A stretch of DNA of 64,000 bases from Sulfitobacter mediterraneus (GCF_003054325.1 NZ_QBKU01000009.1:1-64000), one strand, 5' to 3'. Numbered from the stretch's first letter, positions 8,571 to 17,640 are shown. A program made the numbers and translations. Notes: generated from the sequence alone by a model not told the origin.

Positions 8571-10148
8571 CTAGCCTGCGTTTGCCAAGCGAAAGCTGGG
8601 GCGTGCTTGTGATGTTGCGGCGGCGGGTAGGTCTTTGGTGACAACCGCCGAGGCCGGCAAAGACAGTGTAAAGGTTGTGCCAGCCCCCAGATAGCTGCGC
8701 ACCTTGATGTCGCCGCCATGGGCAATGGCCAGCCGTTTGCAGATCGCCAGCCCAAGGCCGGTGCCGCCTTCGGATCTGTTATCTGCGGTCTCAACCTGCT
8801 GGAACGCCTGAAAAATGCGGTCCAGATGTTCCTCGGGGATGCCGCAGCCGTTGTCGCGCACATCAATGGTAAACCCGTCCTTCGACAGTTGCGCGGACAG
8901 TGCAATCTTTGATCCGTTGGAAAACTTCACCGCATTACCGACAAGGTTGATCAGTATCTGCAAAATCCGGCCACGGTCCGCAAGCGCCTCGATCTGTTCG
9001 GACTGGACCTCAAGCGAAATGGACTTGTCCAGTGCCAGTTTCTCAAACTGATCGGCAACCTGATCAAGCAAGGCAGGCAGTGGAAAGGTCTCTTTTGTCA
9101 ATTTGGCGTCGTCCAGCTCCATGCTGGTGTAGTCGAGGATCTCATTGATCAGCGTCAAAAGATGGTCCGCCGCCACGGTGATTTTCTGCCCGTAAAGCTC
9201 GGCCTGTTCGCCAATGGGATTGGGCCTGAGGTCAAGCGGTTCACCATTGCGGGCGGCCACTTTTTCGTGGTGTTCCTTAAGCTTGGTCAGGATCCCCGCG
9301 TACCCCAGAACGATGGTTAGCGGCGTGCGCAGCTCATGGCTCAACACGCTCATAAACTCGGATTTGGCGCGGCTGGCTTCCTCGGCAGCGTTGCGCGCTT
9401 CGGTCAATTCCTTGATGCTTTCAAGACGGATGCGGTTTTCCACGGCATAGCTCATGAACCCTCCGACAACGATCAAGACCGCGGTGCCCGCAATCGCCAG
9501 CGCCAGCATTTTGAAAGCCTCAGGATTCACAAATTCGCCGGAAATGTTCATCGGCTCGACGTGAAATGCGGTCATGCCGGTGAAATGCAGGCTGACGATA
9601 CCAACGGTCAATGCGCCGGTCATCTGAAACTCGCTCCAGCGTTTGGTCTTGCTGCCCAGACAAAGAGCCAGAGCGGCAAAAACAACCGCAAGAACAATGG
9701 AAATCGCAAGAAAGCTTTTGTCCCAAAAGACCACGCCCTGCACACGATAGGCGATCATCCCGGCATAGTGCATTCCGGCAATGGCAAGGCCAAGGATCGC
9801 ACCGCCAAATACCGGGGCAAGTCGCATCTTGGACAGGCTGGCAAAAAGCACCCCAAGGGCGCTGCCCGCAATTGCGATGATCAGGGACAGAATGGTCAAT
9901 GTGTAGTCAAAATTCACCGGTGCGCTGGGGCGATAGCCAAGCATCGCAATGAAATGGGTACACCAGATTGTCACACCTGCGGTCAGGGCCGTCAGAAAAT
10001 GCCACGAAATCGCGCGGTGTTTGGGTCGCAACTGCGCGGATTTATAAAGCCGCGAGGTGACCCAGCTGCCAAACGCACAAAGCAATCCGGCCACAAGGAC
10101 CAAACTAAGATCATGTTCAACGGTGATACAGGAAATGACTGTTAACAT
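8571..10148 (-). CDS. MHYT-domain sensor histidine kinase
   Basis: A 525-aa inner-membrane sensor kinase. The N-terminal seven-helix MHYT domain (about 1-235) shows the three repeats CTHFIAML, MHYAGM and LHFTGM, proposed to bind copper for sensing O2, CO or NO. Next come a short linker, a HisKA domain with phosphoacceptor His271 in LSHELRTPL, and an HATPase domain with NAVKFSNGS, DNGCGIPEEH and GGTGLGLAI. No response regulator is adjacent, so its partner is unknown. The start is inferred: ATG 10148 opens directly into the usual MHYT start (CITVEHDL), while the frame is open to a TTG at 10298 encoding a Cys-rich stretch. Neither start has a strong ribosome site. Confidence 0.9.
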   Translation of the reverse strand: MLTVISCITVEHDLSLVLVAGLLCAFGSWVTSRLYKSAQLRPKHRAISWHFLTALTAGVTIWCTHFIAMLGYRPSAPVNFDYTLTILSLIIAIAGSALGVLFASLSKMRLAPVFGGAILGLAIAGMHYAGMIAYRVQGVVFWDKSFLAISIVLAVVFAALALCLGSKTKRWSEFQMTGALTVGIVSLHFTGMTAFHVEPMNISGEFVNPEAFKMLALAIAGTAVLIVVGGFMSYAVENRIRLESIKELTEARNAAEEASRAKSEFMSVLSHELRTPLTIVLGYAGILTKLKEHHEKVAARNGEPLDLRPNPIGEQAELYGQKITVAADHLLTLINEILDYTSMELDDAKLTKETFPLPALLDQVADQFEKLALDKSISLEVQSEQIEALADRGRILQILINLVGNAVKFSNGSKIALSAQLSKDGFTIDVRDNGCGIPEEHLDRIFQAFQQVETADNRSEGGTGLGLAICKRLAIAHGGDIKVRSYLGAGTTFTLSLPASAVVTKDLPAAATSQARPSFRLANAG

Positions 10149-10486
10149 TAAAAACAAACCGGGGCTGACAATAATTGCGCCGACAAGTTGCAAAGCTTTG
10201 TGTTCGGAGTGGGGCGGTTTGCAGCCATTATTTGGATCGCAGCAACACTCGCCAGAAATCAGGCACCACGTCGGCCGGGCTTGATCCCTTGATGCCAATA
10301 GATAAAATCAGACCTCTGGCGCCTGCTTTCTGCCCCCGGATTTCGTCAAATTTTCACGAAACAGGTCACTTTACGTCACCACGGCAGAGCGCAGGTCGGT
10401 TTTTTGCCATGTTGGGTCGGCTGGTGCCCGCGTTTTGAAAGGCCAATCCGTAAAACAGGATCAACTGAGATCAAAGGAATCGTCAT
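10149..10486. other. Intergenic region, divergent kinase / oxidoreductase promoters
   Basis: This 338-bp stretch is free of a convincing gene if the kinase starts at 10148; the first 150 bases would be coding if it starts at the upstream TTG. It must hold the divergent promoters for the kinase and the 830-aa oxidoreductase. I see no strong palindrome, riboswitch or repeat in it. Confidence 0.5.
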
Positions 10487-12979
10487 ATGAAAACGCAAGT
10501 CAAAGCATTGGTCGTGGGCGGGGGTGCTGTCGGCACGTCCATCGCCTATCACCTCGCCCGTGCGGGCTGGGATGATGTTATGTTGCTGGAACGGGATGAA
10601 CTGACCTCCGGCTCCACTTGGCATGCGGCGGGGTTGCTGCCGTATTTCAACATGTCCTATGCCACGACGCATATTCATGACTATTCCATCAAGTTCTACA
10701 AAACGCTGGAAGAAGAGACCGGGCTGAACGCCGGTTTTGCCGTTGTTGGCAACCTGCGCATGGCCCAAACGGACGCGCGTATGGACGAATATATGCTCTA
10801 CGCCTCCACTGCCGAAACCTGCGGTGTGCCGTATGAGTTCATGACCCCCGATGAGGTCAAAGCGAAATGGCCACTGATCCGCACCGAGGATCTCAAGGGC
10901 GCCCTTTATCACCAGACCGACGGCTACATTAACCCCGCCGATGTCACCATGGCGATGGCCAAAGGTGCCCGTCAGCGCGGCGTGATGATCGAACGCAAAT
11001 GGCAGGCCGATGCCTTCCACTGGAACGGCGAAGCATGGGAAGTCACCGCAACCAAGATGATTGAAAAGGGCGGCAACCTTGTGCCCTCCGACGAACAGAT
11101 CGTCATCACCGCTGAACATGTCGTGACCGCCAGCGGCAACCACGCACAGCGCACCGCGCAGATGCTGGGCATCAAAATGCCTGCCATCCCGGTTGAGCAC
11201 CAGTTTATCGTTATGGATCAAGATCCCGAACTGGTGAAATTCCGCGGCGAAGGCCATGCCGAACATCCCGTCATCCGCGACGCCGACGCGCAGTCCTATG
11301 TGCGCGAAGAACGCGGCGGCTGGATCTTGGGCGTCTATGAAAAGGATGCGCCAGCGCGTTTTGAATACGGCGTGCCAGACAGCTTCCGCGCGGACTTGTT
11401 CCAACTGGACCTAGAGCGGATCGAAGACCAATACGCCGCGATGATCCACCGCGTGCCGTCCTGCGAAGATTGCGGTCTCAAGGACGATTTCAACGGTCCG
11501 ATCTGCTACACCCCCGATGGCAACCCGCTTGTCGGTCCCGCACCGGGCCTGCGCAACATGTGGCTGGCCGAAGGTTTCTCTTTCGGCATCACCGCTGCGG
11601 GCGGCACCGGCTATTACCTTGCCCAGATGATGGTCGAGGGCGAGGCCGAGATCGACATGGCGTCGCTTGACCCCAAACGCTATGGCAACTGGATGACCAC
11701 CGAATTTGCCGCGCGCAAAAACGAAGAGTGCTACGACCACGTCTATGTCCTGCACCACCCGGACGAAGAGCGCCCCGCCTGCCGCCCTCTGCGCACCTCG
11801 CCGTCTTATGACCGTCAGGCCGCACGCGGCGCGCAATTTGGCTGGGTCAACGGCTGGGAACGCCCCAACTACTTTGCCCCAGAAGGGTTCAACGATCACG
11901 ACAGCCGCAGCTTCCGCCGGGGCGGTTGGTGGCAATACGCCGTGGAAGAGGCCAAAGCCGTGCGCGAAGGTGTTGGCCTGATCGACGCCACAGCCTTTAC
12001 CAAGCATGTGGTCAAAGGGCCGGGCGCAACCCAGTTCTTGGATTGGTTCACCTGTAACAAACTGCCTTCTGTGGGCCGGATCAACCTGACCTATGCGCTG
12101 ACTTCCCATGGCACCACGCGCACCGAATACACCATCGTGCGCACTGGCACTGACTCGTACTATCTGGTCTCCGCCGGTGGTTGGACCGCCTATGACAGCG
12201 ACTATCTGCGCAAGGCGATCGAGGATAAAGCGCCCGAATTTGGCTACATCGAATGCCACGATGTGACCACGCAATGGGGTGTTTTTGCCATCGCCGGCCC
12301 AAAATCCCGTGATGTTCTCAAAGAGATCATCAAAGATGCAGACCCAGAAACCGCCCTATCCAACAAGCGTTTCCCATGGCTGACCATGCGCAGCATCGAA
12401 TTGGGCATGTGTCCGGTTCAGGCGATCCGCGTGGCCTATACGGGCGAATTGGGCTGGGAATTGCACCACCCCATCGAGATGCAGAACTATCTCTTTGATC
12501 AGCTTGAAAAAGCCGGTGAAAAGCACGGGATGAAGCTGGTCGGCGCACGGGCGCAAAACTGGCTGCGTCAGGAAAAATCCTACCGCGCCTTTGGCACCGA
12601 ACTGGGCCGCGATGCGACCCCGCTTGAGGCCGATTTGCCACGCTTTGTTGACCTGAACAAAGACTTTTACGGCAAAGACGCGATGCAAAAGACCGGCATC
12701 CGCGCCAAATGCGTCACCATCCTGATCGACGGGCCGGATGACGCTGACCCGTGGGGCCGTGAGGTTCTTTATGTCGAAGGGGAACGCACGGGCCGTTTGA
12801 CATCAGGCGGCTATTCCGTGGCCTTCGGCAAATCCATCGGCATGGGCTACGTCAAGCCAGAGCATGCGGTGGTCGGCACCAAGCTGAAGGTCAAAATGTT
12901 CGATCAGCTTTGGGATGCCGAAATTGTCGAAGACAGCCCCTATGACCCGAAAAACGCAACCATCCGCGTAGACGGTTAA
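10487..12979 (+). CDS. Dimethylglycine/sarcosine dehydrogenase-like FAD and GcvT protein
   Basis: An 830-aa fusion. The N-terminal DAO-type FAD domain has VVGGGAVGTSIAYHLARAG and SGSTWHAAGLL, the site of covalent His-flavin attachment in dimethylglycine and sarcosine dehydrogenases. The C-terminal GcvT-like folate domain has VAYTGELGWELHHP. The expected reaction is oxidative N-demethylation of a methylated amine (dimethylglycine, sarcosine or similar) with transfer of the one-carbon unit to tetrahydrofolate. It is preceded by AAAGGAATCGTCAT and stands alone between two intergenic regions. Marine Rhodobacteraceae carry several paralogues, so the exact substrate is open. Confidence 0.87.
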   Translation: MKTQVKALVVGGGAVGTSIAYHLARAGWDDVMLLERDELTSGSTWHAAGLLPYFNMSYATTHIHDYSIKFYKTLEEETGLNAGFAVVGNLRMAQTDARMDEYMLYASTAETCGVPYEFMTPDEVKAKWPLIRTEDLKGALYHQTDGYINPADVTMAMAKGARQRGVMIERKWQADAFHWNGEAWEVTATKMIEKGGNLVPSDEQIVITAEHVVTASGNHAQRTAQMLGIKMPAIPVEHQFIVMDQDPELVKFRGEGHAEHPVIRDADAQSYVREERGGWILGVYEKDAPARFEYGVPDSFRADLFQLDLERIEDQYAAMIHRVPSCEDCGLKDDFNGPICYTPDGNPLVGPAPGLRNMWLAEGFSFGITAAGGTGYYLAQMMVEGEAEIDMASLDPKRYGNWMTTEFAARKNEECYDHVYVLHHPDEERPACRPLRTSPSYDRQAARGAQFGWVNGWERPNYFAPEGFNDHDSRSFRRGGWWQYAVEEAKAVREGVGLIDATAFTKHVVKGPGATQFLDWFTCNKLPSVGRINLTYALTSHGTTRTEYTIVRTGTDSYYLVSAGGWTAYDSDYLRKAIEDKAPEFGYIECHDVTTQWGVFAIAGPKSRDVLKEIIKDADPETALSNKRFPWLTMRSIELGMCPVQAIRVAYTGELGWELHHPIEMQNYLFDQLEKAGEKHGMKLVGARAQNWLRQEKSYRAFGTELGRDATPLEADLPRFVDLNKDFYGKDAMQKTGIRAKCVTILIDGPDDADPWGREVLYVEGERTGRLTSGGYSVAFGKSIGMGYVKPEHAVVGTKLKVKMFDQLWDAEIVEDSPYDPKNATIRVDG

Positions 12980-12990
12980 ACAAAACGTAG

Positions 12991-13011
12991 GCCGGGCATT
13001 TTTTGCCCGGC
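12991..13011 (+). terminator. Hairpin after the 830-aa oxidoreductase
   Basis: A perfect 8-bp stem, GCCGGGCA/TGCCCGGC with a T5 loop, starts 11 bp after the stop codon. It lacks a clean T-run after the stem, so its role as terminator is an inference. A second inverted repeat, TAGGGTC-CT-GACCCTA (13038-13053), lies just beyond and overlaps the stop codon of the convergent GH25 gene. Confidence 0.55.
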
Positions 13012-13050
13012 TTACCCACCCTATCCGCCAGAGATCTTAGGGTCCTGACC

Positions 13051-13840
13051 CTAGGGTGCAGCCCGCCGCGCGACCCATGCGTCCCACGCCGCTGCTGATC
13101 CTCCAAAGGCATTCAAATCCACCTCCCCGACAATCCCCGGAACACTCCCAGTTGCGGTGTATTGCCAGAACGTCCAGTTTTGGCCCGGATAGGCCTCTGC
13201 CGGTGTTTTGGCTGTGGTGCGCAGCCAGAAATCATACCCTTGAAACAGGCCCAGCCCATTCTCGGAAAAAAACTTGGGCGTGGTGTAGATGATCGGTCTT
13301 TGGCCATAATGTGCCTCCACGATCCGCAACCACTTGCGCATTTGCGCCCGCACCTCGGCGGCTGGAGGGCGCACATGGGCGCAGGTGGGTGAAAACGGGT
13401 TCCACTCCATATCCAGCACCGGCGGCAGGGCCCCGGCACTGCGCGGCACATTGCGAATGAACCATGCGGCCTGCACTTCGGGCGCGGTGCAGAAATAGTA
13501 GAAATGATAGGCGCCGCGATACATCCCTGCACGGCCCGCCCCGCGCCAATGGCTCTTGAACGATGGGTCGAGCAGATCACCACCCTCTGTGGCTTTCAGA
13601 AAGGCAAAGTTCACTCCGTTGCGCCGTGCGGTGTTCCAGTTGATACTTTTTTTGAAACCGCGCCGCATCAATCCCGTGAACGGCAAAGCGCGAGGGCTTG
13701 GGGTGGGCAAAATCAACCGGGTCCGTGTCACCAAACCGGGCGGGGAACAACACGCCGGGCTCTGCCGGTGGTCCGCTGGATCCGCCGCAGGCTGCAAGGG
13801 CAAGAAGGGCAAGAACAGCAAGGCACCGGGATAATTTCAT
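13051..13840 (-). pseudogene. GH25 lysozyme-like lipoprotein, split by a one-base frameshift
   Basis: The upstream frame encodes a lipoprotein start (MKLSRCLAVLALLALAACGG) and the beginning of a GH25 muramidase, RFAVHGIDAARFQKK, then goes out of frame. The rest of the domain (SINWNTARRNGVNFAFLKA onward) continues in the next frame to 13051. The break falls in an A7 run on the minus strand (T7 at about 13647-13653); removing one A restores FQKSINWNT. The catalytic residues are otherwise present: Asp in HGID, Asp and Glu in LDMEWNP, and Asp in VDLNAF. The restored product would be about 262 aa and would cut peptidoglycan from the cell envelope. It is the last gene of a tight chain, 2 bp after the DUF938 gene. 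A true mutation, a sequencing error and slippage are all possible. Confidence 0.85.
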
Positions 13841-13842
13841 GA

Positions 13843-14493
13843 TCAAATCTTTCGCGCAACAAAAGCCAGATTGTTGGCGGGCATCTCAATGGTCCGCACC
13901 GCCGTCATCCCAGCATCCCCAAGCCAGCGATGCATGTCGAGCGTATCTTTGTAACCGATGGCCGGATCGGCGGTGCGCAGCTGATCGTCAAACCGCACAT
14001 CGCCGTCGCTGGTCAGCCGCCCCTCACGTTTGAACGGGCCATAAAGGACCAGCACCCCTTGCGGCCCCAGTGCCAGCGCAGCCTCGGTGATCACGGTCCG
14101 CACCTCCGCCTCGGAAATCAGATGCAAAAGGTTCACCAGCACAATCAGATCCAGCGGCGCATAGGTGCCATGCCATCCCGCCTCTGACGCATTAAGATGC
14201 GCGGCAGGGGCCACGTTGGCCAGCCTCGCCTCGGCCACATGGGCATCAATACTGGCAAGGCGCTCCGCCTCAATATCCGTCGGCTGCCAGTGAATCTCCG
14301 GCAGGGCAGTGGCAAATTCCACGATATGCTGTCCCGTGCCGCTGGCTATCTCCAGCGCCCGCCCCGCCTTTGGCGCATGGTTCACAAGCAAATCACTGAG
14401 GGCCAGCGCATTCCGCGCCGCCGCAGGGGCGTGCAGTTTTGCGCCGTCTTGGGCGATGGCCACACTGGCGGTTGAGGGCAACTTCCGGGTCAT
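13843..14493 (-). CDS. DUF938 family SAM-dependent methyltransferase
   Basis: A 216-aa class I methyltransferase-fold protein of the DUF938 family. The SAM-binding region is ALEIASGTGQHIVEFA, with an acidic QPTDIEAERL loop after it and DLIVLVNLLHLI later. Its substrate is unknown. The start ATG overlaps the stop of the flavin oxidase gene by four bases (ATGA), which indicates translational coupling in the GST-AKR-oxidase-DUF938-GH25 chain. Confidence 0.88.
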   Translation of the reverse strand: MTRKLPSTASVAIAQDGAKLHAPAAARNALALSDLLVNHAPKAGRALEIASGTGQHIVEFATALPEIHWQPTDIEAERLASIDAHVAEARLANVAPAAHLNASEAGWHGTYAPLDLIVLVNLLHLISEAEVRTVITEAALALGPQGVLVLYGPFKREGRLTSDGDVRFDDQLRTADPAIGYKDTLDMHRWLGDAGMTAVRTIEMPANNLAFVARKI

Positions 14494-15569
14494 GTCCGCA
14501 ACCGATCCGGCAAAAGCTGCGCCACCAGATCGTGGGGCAGGGCAGGCGTCACCCCACGCACCAGATCAGCCAGCAATTGCGATGCCGCCGGGGCGGTCTG
14601 AAACCCATAGCCGCCTTGCCCGGCGCACCAGATGAAATCCGGCTCATCCGGATCAGGCCCTAAAACCAGCGCTTTGTCGGGCGCAAAACTGCGCAAGCCC
14701 GCCCAAGAGGCCAACAGCCGCGTGACCGGCGTGCGCACCATGCCCTCGTACCGCGCCAGCCCCTCGGCCAGCACCATATCGTCGGCCCATGCATCCTGCG
14801 GCGCAACCACGTCTTCATCGGCGGGAGAGACCAGCAATGCACCCGCATCAGGCTTGGCATACCAGCTTTCGCCAACGCCAAAGAACATCGGCCAATCCCG
14901 CAGATCACGGTCTTCGGGCGCTGGAATGCGGGCCATGGACCTGCGGCGCGGTGTGATCCCTATCGGCGCAATGCCTGCGGCTTGTGCCACCGTATCGGCC
15001 CATGCCCCTGCCGCATTGACCAGCTTGGCCGCATCATAGGTCTGGCCTCCGGCCACAACCTGCCAACCATCCGTTTGACGGGTGATCGCCGTGACCTCGG
15101 CCTTGGTGACAATTGCACCGCCGTTGCGCCGGATCTGCCGGATGAAATCCTGCATCAAACGGTCGGTATCGATGTCATAGCCGGCTTCGTGATAGCCGGC
15201 GAACGTGAACTTGGCCGGATCAAGGATCGGGACAAGCTCCACCGCGCGGTCCTTGGAAATCCGTTCGATGCCCATAGTAACCACATCATCGTCAAACGCC
15301 TCGGCGTCCTCGCGGGCAGCGATGATCATCAGCCCGCGCGGGCTGAGATATCCGCCATTGGCCTCGCGGTGGTATTGGGCGCTGGCCTTGTTCAGTGCAA
15401 CAGTGCTGGGCAATCCGTAGTTCTGTTCAAACATCGCCGCCGAACGACCAGAGGCATGATACCCCGTGGCCTGTTCCCGTTCGAGTACTGTAACGCTGAA
15501 ATGCTCCGACAGCCGCGCCGCTGCCGACAGCCCGGCAATGCCGCCGCCGATAACAACAATATCACTCAC
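14490..15569 (-). CDS. DadA-like FAD-dependent amino acid/amine oxidoreductase
   Basis: A 359-aa D-amino acid oxidase-fold flavoprotein (DAO family). The dinucleotide motif VIGGGIAGLSAAARLSE lies at the N terminus, followed by ASGRSAAMFEQNYG, which resembles the flavin-proximal loop of D-amino acid dehydrogenases. The C terminus has the WCAGQGGYGFQTAPA flavin loop. The substrate is probably an amino acid or secondary amine and cannot be fixed from sequence. It overlaps the aldo/keto reductase by eight bases and the methyltransferase by four. Confidence 0.86.
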   Translation of the reverse strand: MSDIVVIGGGIAGLSAAARLSEHFSVTVLEREQATGYHASGRSAAMFEQNYGLPSTVALNKASAQYHREANGGYLSPRGLMIIAAREDAEAFDDDVVTMGIERISKDRAVELVPILDPAKFTFAGYHEAGYDIDTDRLMQDFIRQIRRNGGAIVTKAEVTAITRQTDGWQVVAGGQTYDAAKLVNAAGAWADTVAQAAGIAPIGITPRRRSMARIPAPEDRDLRDWPMFFGVGESWYAKPDAGALLVSPADEDVVAPQDAWADDMVLAEGLARYEGMVRTPVTRLLASWAGLRSFAPDKALVLGPDPDEPDFIWCAGQGGYGFQTAPAASQLLADLVRGVTPALPHDLVAQLLPDRLRT

Positions 15570-16506
15570 CTTGTTCCTCCAACCGGTCCGTGGCCGGGGG
15601 CGGCGTCACGGAAAGCGCGGTGATCTGATCATAAAGCGGATCAGACATCACATAGCTCAGCGCCGCCAACGAAGGCTGCAATTGTGCGGCGCTGCGGGCG
15701 GAAATGATCGGCGAGGGTGCGGTGGGATGTTTGGCCACCCATGCCACGGCCAATGTCGCTGGATGTACGCCAACCTCCGCCGCGATCTGGCTCAACCCCT
15801 TTGCCGCATCATGCATCTGTTGCTGGCCATATCGTGCGGCATAGCGGCTGTCTTGCGCCAGACGCCCCGCGTCATCACCCGCCGCATATTTCCCGGTCAA
15901 CAACCCCCCGCCCAGCGGCGAATAGGGCGCAACAAGAATGCCCAGATCATCCGCCATTGGCAGGATCTCGACCTCGGCCTGCCGCTTGACCAGATTGTAC
16001 ATCGGTTGCAGCACCGCGATCCCAAGATCAAATTTAGCCGCGATGTTGGCGGCCTTGACCACCTGCCAGGCGGCAAAATTCGATAGGCCGACATGGCGGA
16101 TATGCCCACGCTCCCTCAAATCGGCGAGGGCCTCAAAGCTTTCGTGCATATCGGTGTCCGGATCGAACCGGTGCAGGTACAGCACATCCAAAGTGTCCAG
16201 ATCCATCCGCTGCCGTGAGGTTTCCGCCGAGGTCAGCAGGTTATCGCGCCCCGCGCCGCCATCATAGGCGGCCTTGGTCGCAATGATCAGATCCTCGCGC
16301 CGGTCCTGCACAAACTGGCCCAAAAGCGTTTCTGATGCGCCGCCCGTGTAAACATGCGCCGTGTCAAAATGGGTGATGCCAGCCGCAATGCAGGCATCAA
16401 ACATCTCGCGCGACTGCGCTTCATCGGCGCGTCCGCCAAATTGCATGGTGCCAAAGGCAAAGCGGCTGGCGGGGGTGCCATTGGGGCTGGTCAATGTCTG
16501 TTTCAT
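15562..16506 (-). CDS. Aldo/keto reductase
   Basis: A 314-aa cytosolic NADPH-dependent aldo/keto reductase. The catalytic tetrad is visible: Asp48 in HFDTAHVY, Tyr53, Lys78 in IIATKAAYD and His112 in YLHRFDPD. The late SAVR-like segment PIISARSAAQL fits NADPH binding. The ATG at 16506 opens the conserved N terminus; the longer open frame upstream has no recognisable content. It lies 47 bp after the glutathione S-transferase gene and overlaps the next gene by eight bases. It could detoxify aldehydes together with the GST, an inference from context. Confidence 0.9.
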   Translation of the reverse strand: MKQTLTSPNGTPASRFAFGTMQFGGRADEAQSREMFDACIAAGITHFDTAHVYTGGASETLLGQFVQDRREDLIIATKAAYDGGAGRDNLLTSAETSRQRMDLDTLDVLYLHRFDPDTDMHESFEALADLRERGHIRHVGLSNFAAWQVVKAANIAAKFDLGIAVLQPMYNLVKRQAEVEILPMADDLGILVAPYSPLGGGLLTGKYAAGDDAGRLAQDSRYAARYGQQQMHDAAKGLSQIAAEVGVHPATLAVAWVAKHPTAPSPIISARSAAQLQPSLAALSYVMSDPLYDQITALSVTPPPATDRLEEQGE

Positions 16507-16553
16507 CCCGCGACGGTGGCACGCGGCGCGAGGCGGTGCAATGGGGCGCGGCG

Positions 16554-17162
16554 CTACTCTTCGGACTTTTCCAACGCCCGTTGATAGGCGGGCCGGTTCT
16601 GGATCATCTGGACAAATCCGGCCAGCGCGGGAAAGTCCTTGGCCCGTTCCTGCCGCATGGCAATTTCCGCTGGGAAGCTCAGCATGATATCCGCCGCCGA
16701 CAGGCTGTCTTGCACAAAATGCCCCGAGGGCCGCACGAGGCTGTTCATATAACGGTAGTGGTTGTCCAATTCCGCCGTGATGCGCGGATGCAGCGGTTTG
16801 CCCGCATCCCCCAAGCGCCCGACATAAAGGTTCAACAAGATCGGCGTCATCGCCGAGCCTTCGGCGAAATGCATCAGCTCCAGATGTCGCAGATAGGCTG
16901 CCGTGTCCCGCTCTGGGATCATCTCTGGCGCATAACGGCCGCAAAGCACCTCAACGATTGCCGCACTTTCGGTGATCAAGGTGCCATCCAGTTCAATCAT
17001 CGGGGATTTGCCCAAGGGGTGCACCAGTTGCAATTCCGGCGGCGCCAGATTGGTCTGCGCGTCCCGCTTGTAATGGGCGATGGTATAGGGCTCGCCCAGT
17101 TCCTCCAGCAGCCACAAAACGCGGTGCGAACGGGATCGGTTGAGGTGGTGAACATGGATCAT
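16554..17162 (-). CDS. Glutathione S-transferase
   Basis: A 202-aa cytosolic GST. The thioredoxin-fold N-terminal domain begins with a short strand and SRSHRVLWLLEELG, then LVHPLGKSPMIELDG and the glutathione-binding turn ITESAAIVE. The all-helical C-terminal domain has DSLSAADIMLSFP, the conserved N-capping region. The ATG at 17162 was chosen over a TTG at 17177. It heads the minus-strand chain and is divergent from ectC across 70 bp. Substrates are unknown. Confidence 0.92.
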   Translation of the reverse strand: MIHVHHLNRSRSHRVLWLLEELGEPYTIAHYKRDAQTNLAPPELQLVHPLGKSPMIELDGTLITESAAIVEVLCGRYAPEMIPERDTAAYLRHLELMHFAEGSAMTPILLNLYVGRLGDAGKPLHPRITAELDNHYRYMNSLVRPSGHFVQDSLSAADIMLSFPAEIAMRQERAKDFPALAGFVQMIQNRPAYQRALEKSEE

Positions 17163-17232
17163 GGCATGGACTTTCAAATGCGGCTGTTGTCAGTCTAGAC
17201 CTTGGATGCGGAATGAAAAGGGATGCGGTGAA

Positions 17233-17628
17233 ATGATTGTTCTCGATCACAGACAATTGCGCGGCACAGACCGAGATGCCGCCGGGCCGGGCTGGACCAG
17301 CCTGCGGCTTTTGGTGAAATCTGACGGCATGGGGTTTTCGATGACGGAAACGCAAGTCCTGCCCGGCGCGGTGCTGCGGCTGGAATACAAACACCACATC
17401 GAGGCCTGCTATTGCATTGGCGGGGCAGGGACGGTGATTGAGCTGGACAGCGGCACGCGCCACGAGATCACACCGGGGGTGCTATACGCCCCCAACGCCC
17501 ATGACCGGCACGAGGTCCATGTGCCAGAGGACGGCGAGGCGCTGCATTTGATCTGCGTCTTCTCACCCGCGTTGCAAGGCGATGAGGTGCACGGGCCAGA
17601 TGGCAGCTATGCCGCGCCGGAGGGGTGA
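17233..17628 (+). CDS. ectC: Ectoine synthase, solitary
   Basis: A 131-aa cupin-fold protein matching EctC, which cyclises N-gamma-acetyl-diaminobutyrate to the compatible solute ectoine. From this start, Glu57, Tyr85 and His93 fall exactly at the iron-ligand positions described for EctC, and Trp21, Thr40 and Tyr52 match substrate-pocket positions as I recall them. Signature segments are EYKHHIEACYC and LHLICVFSPALQGDEVHGPDGSYA. The ATG at 17233 follows AAAAGGGATGCGGTGA. No ectA, ectB, ask or ectD lies anywhere in the window, so this is an orphan ectC. It might act on imported precursor or on another small molecule; the reaction is known for the family and its use here is inferred. Confidence 0.88.
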   Translation: MIVLDHRQLRGTDRDAAGPGWTSLRLLVKSDGMGFSMTETQVLPGAVLRLEYKHHIEACYCIGGAGTVIELDSGTRHEITPGVLYAPNAHDRHEVHVPEDGEALHLICVFSPALQGDEVHGPDGSYAAPEG

Positions 17629-17640
17629 GATGGCGGGGCG

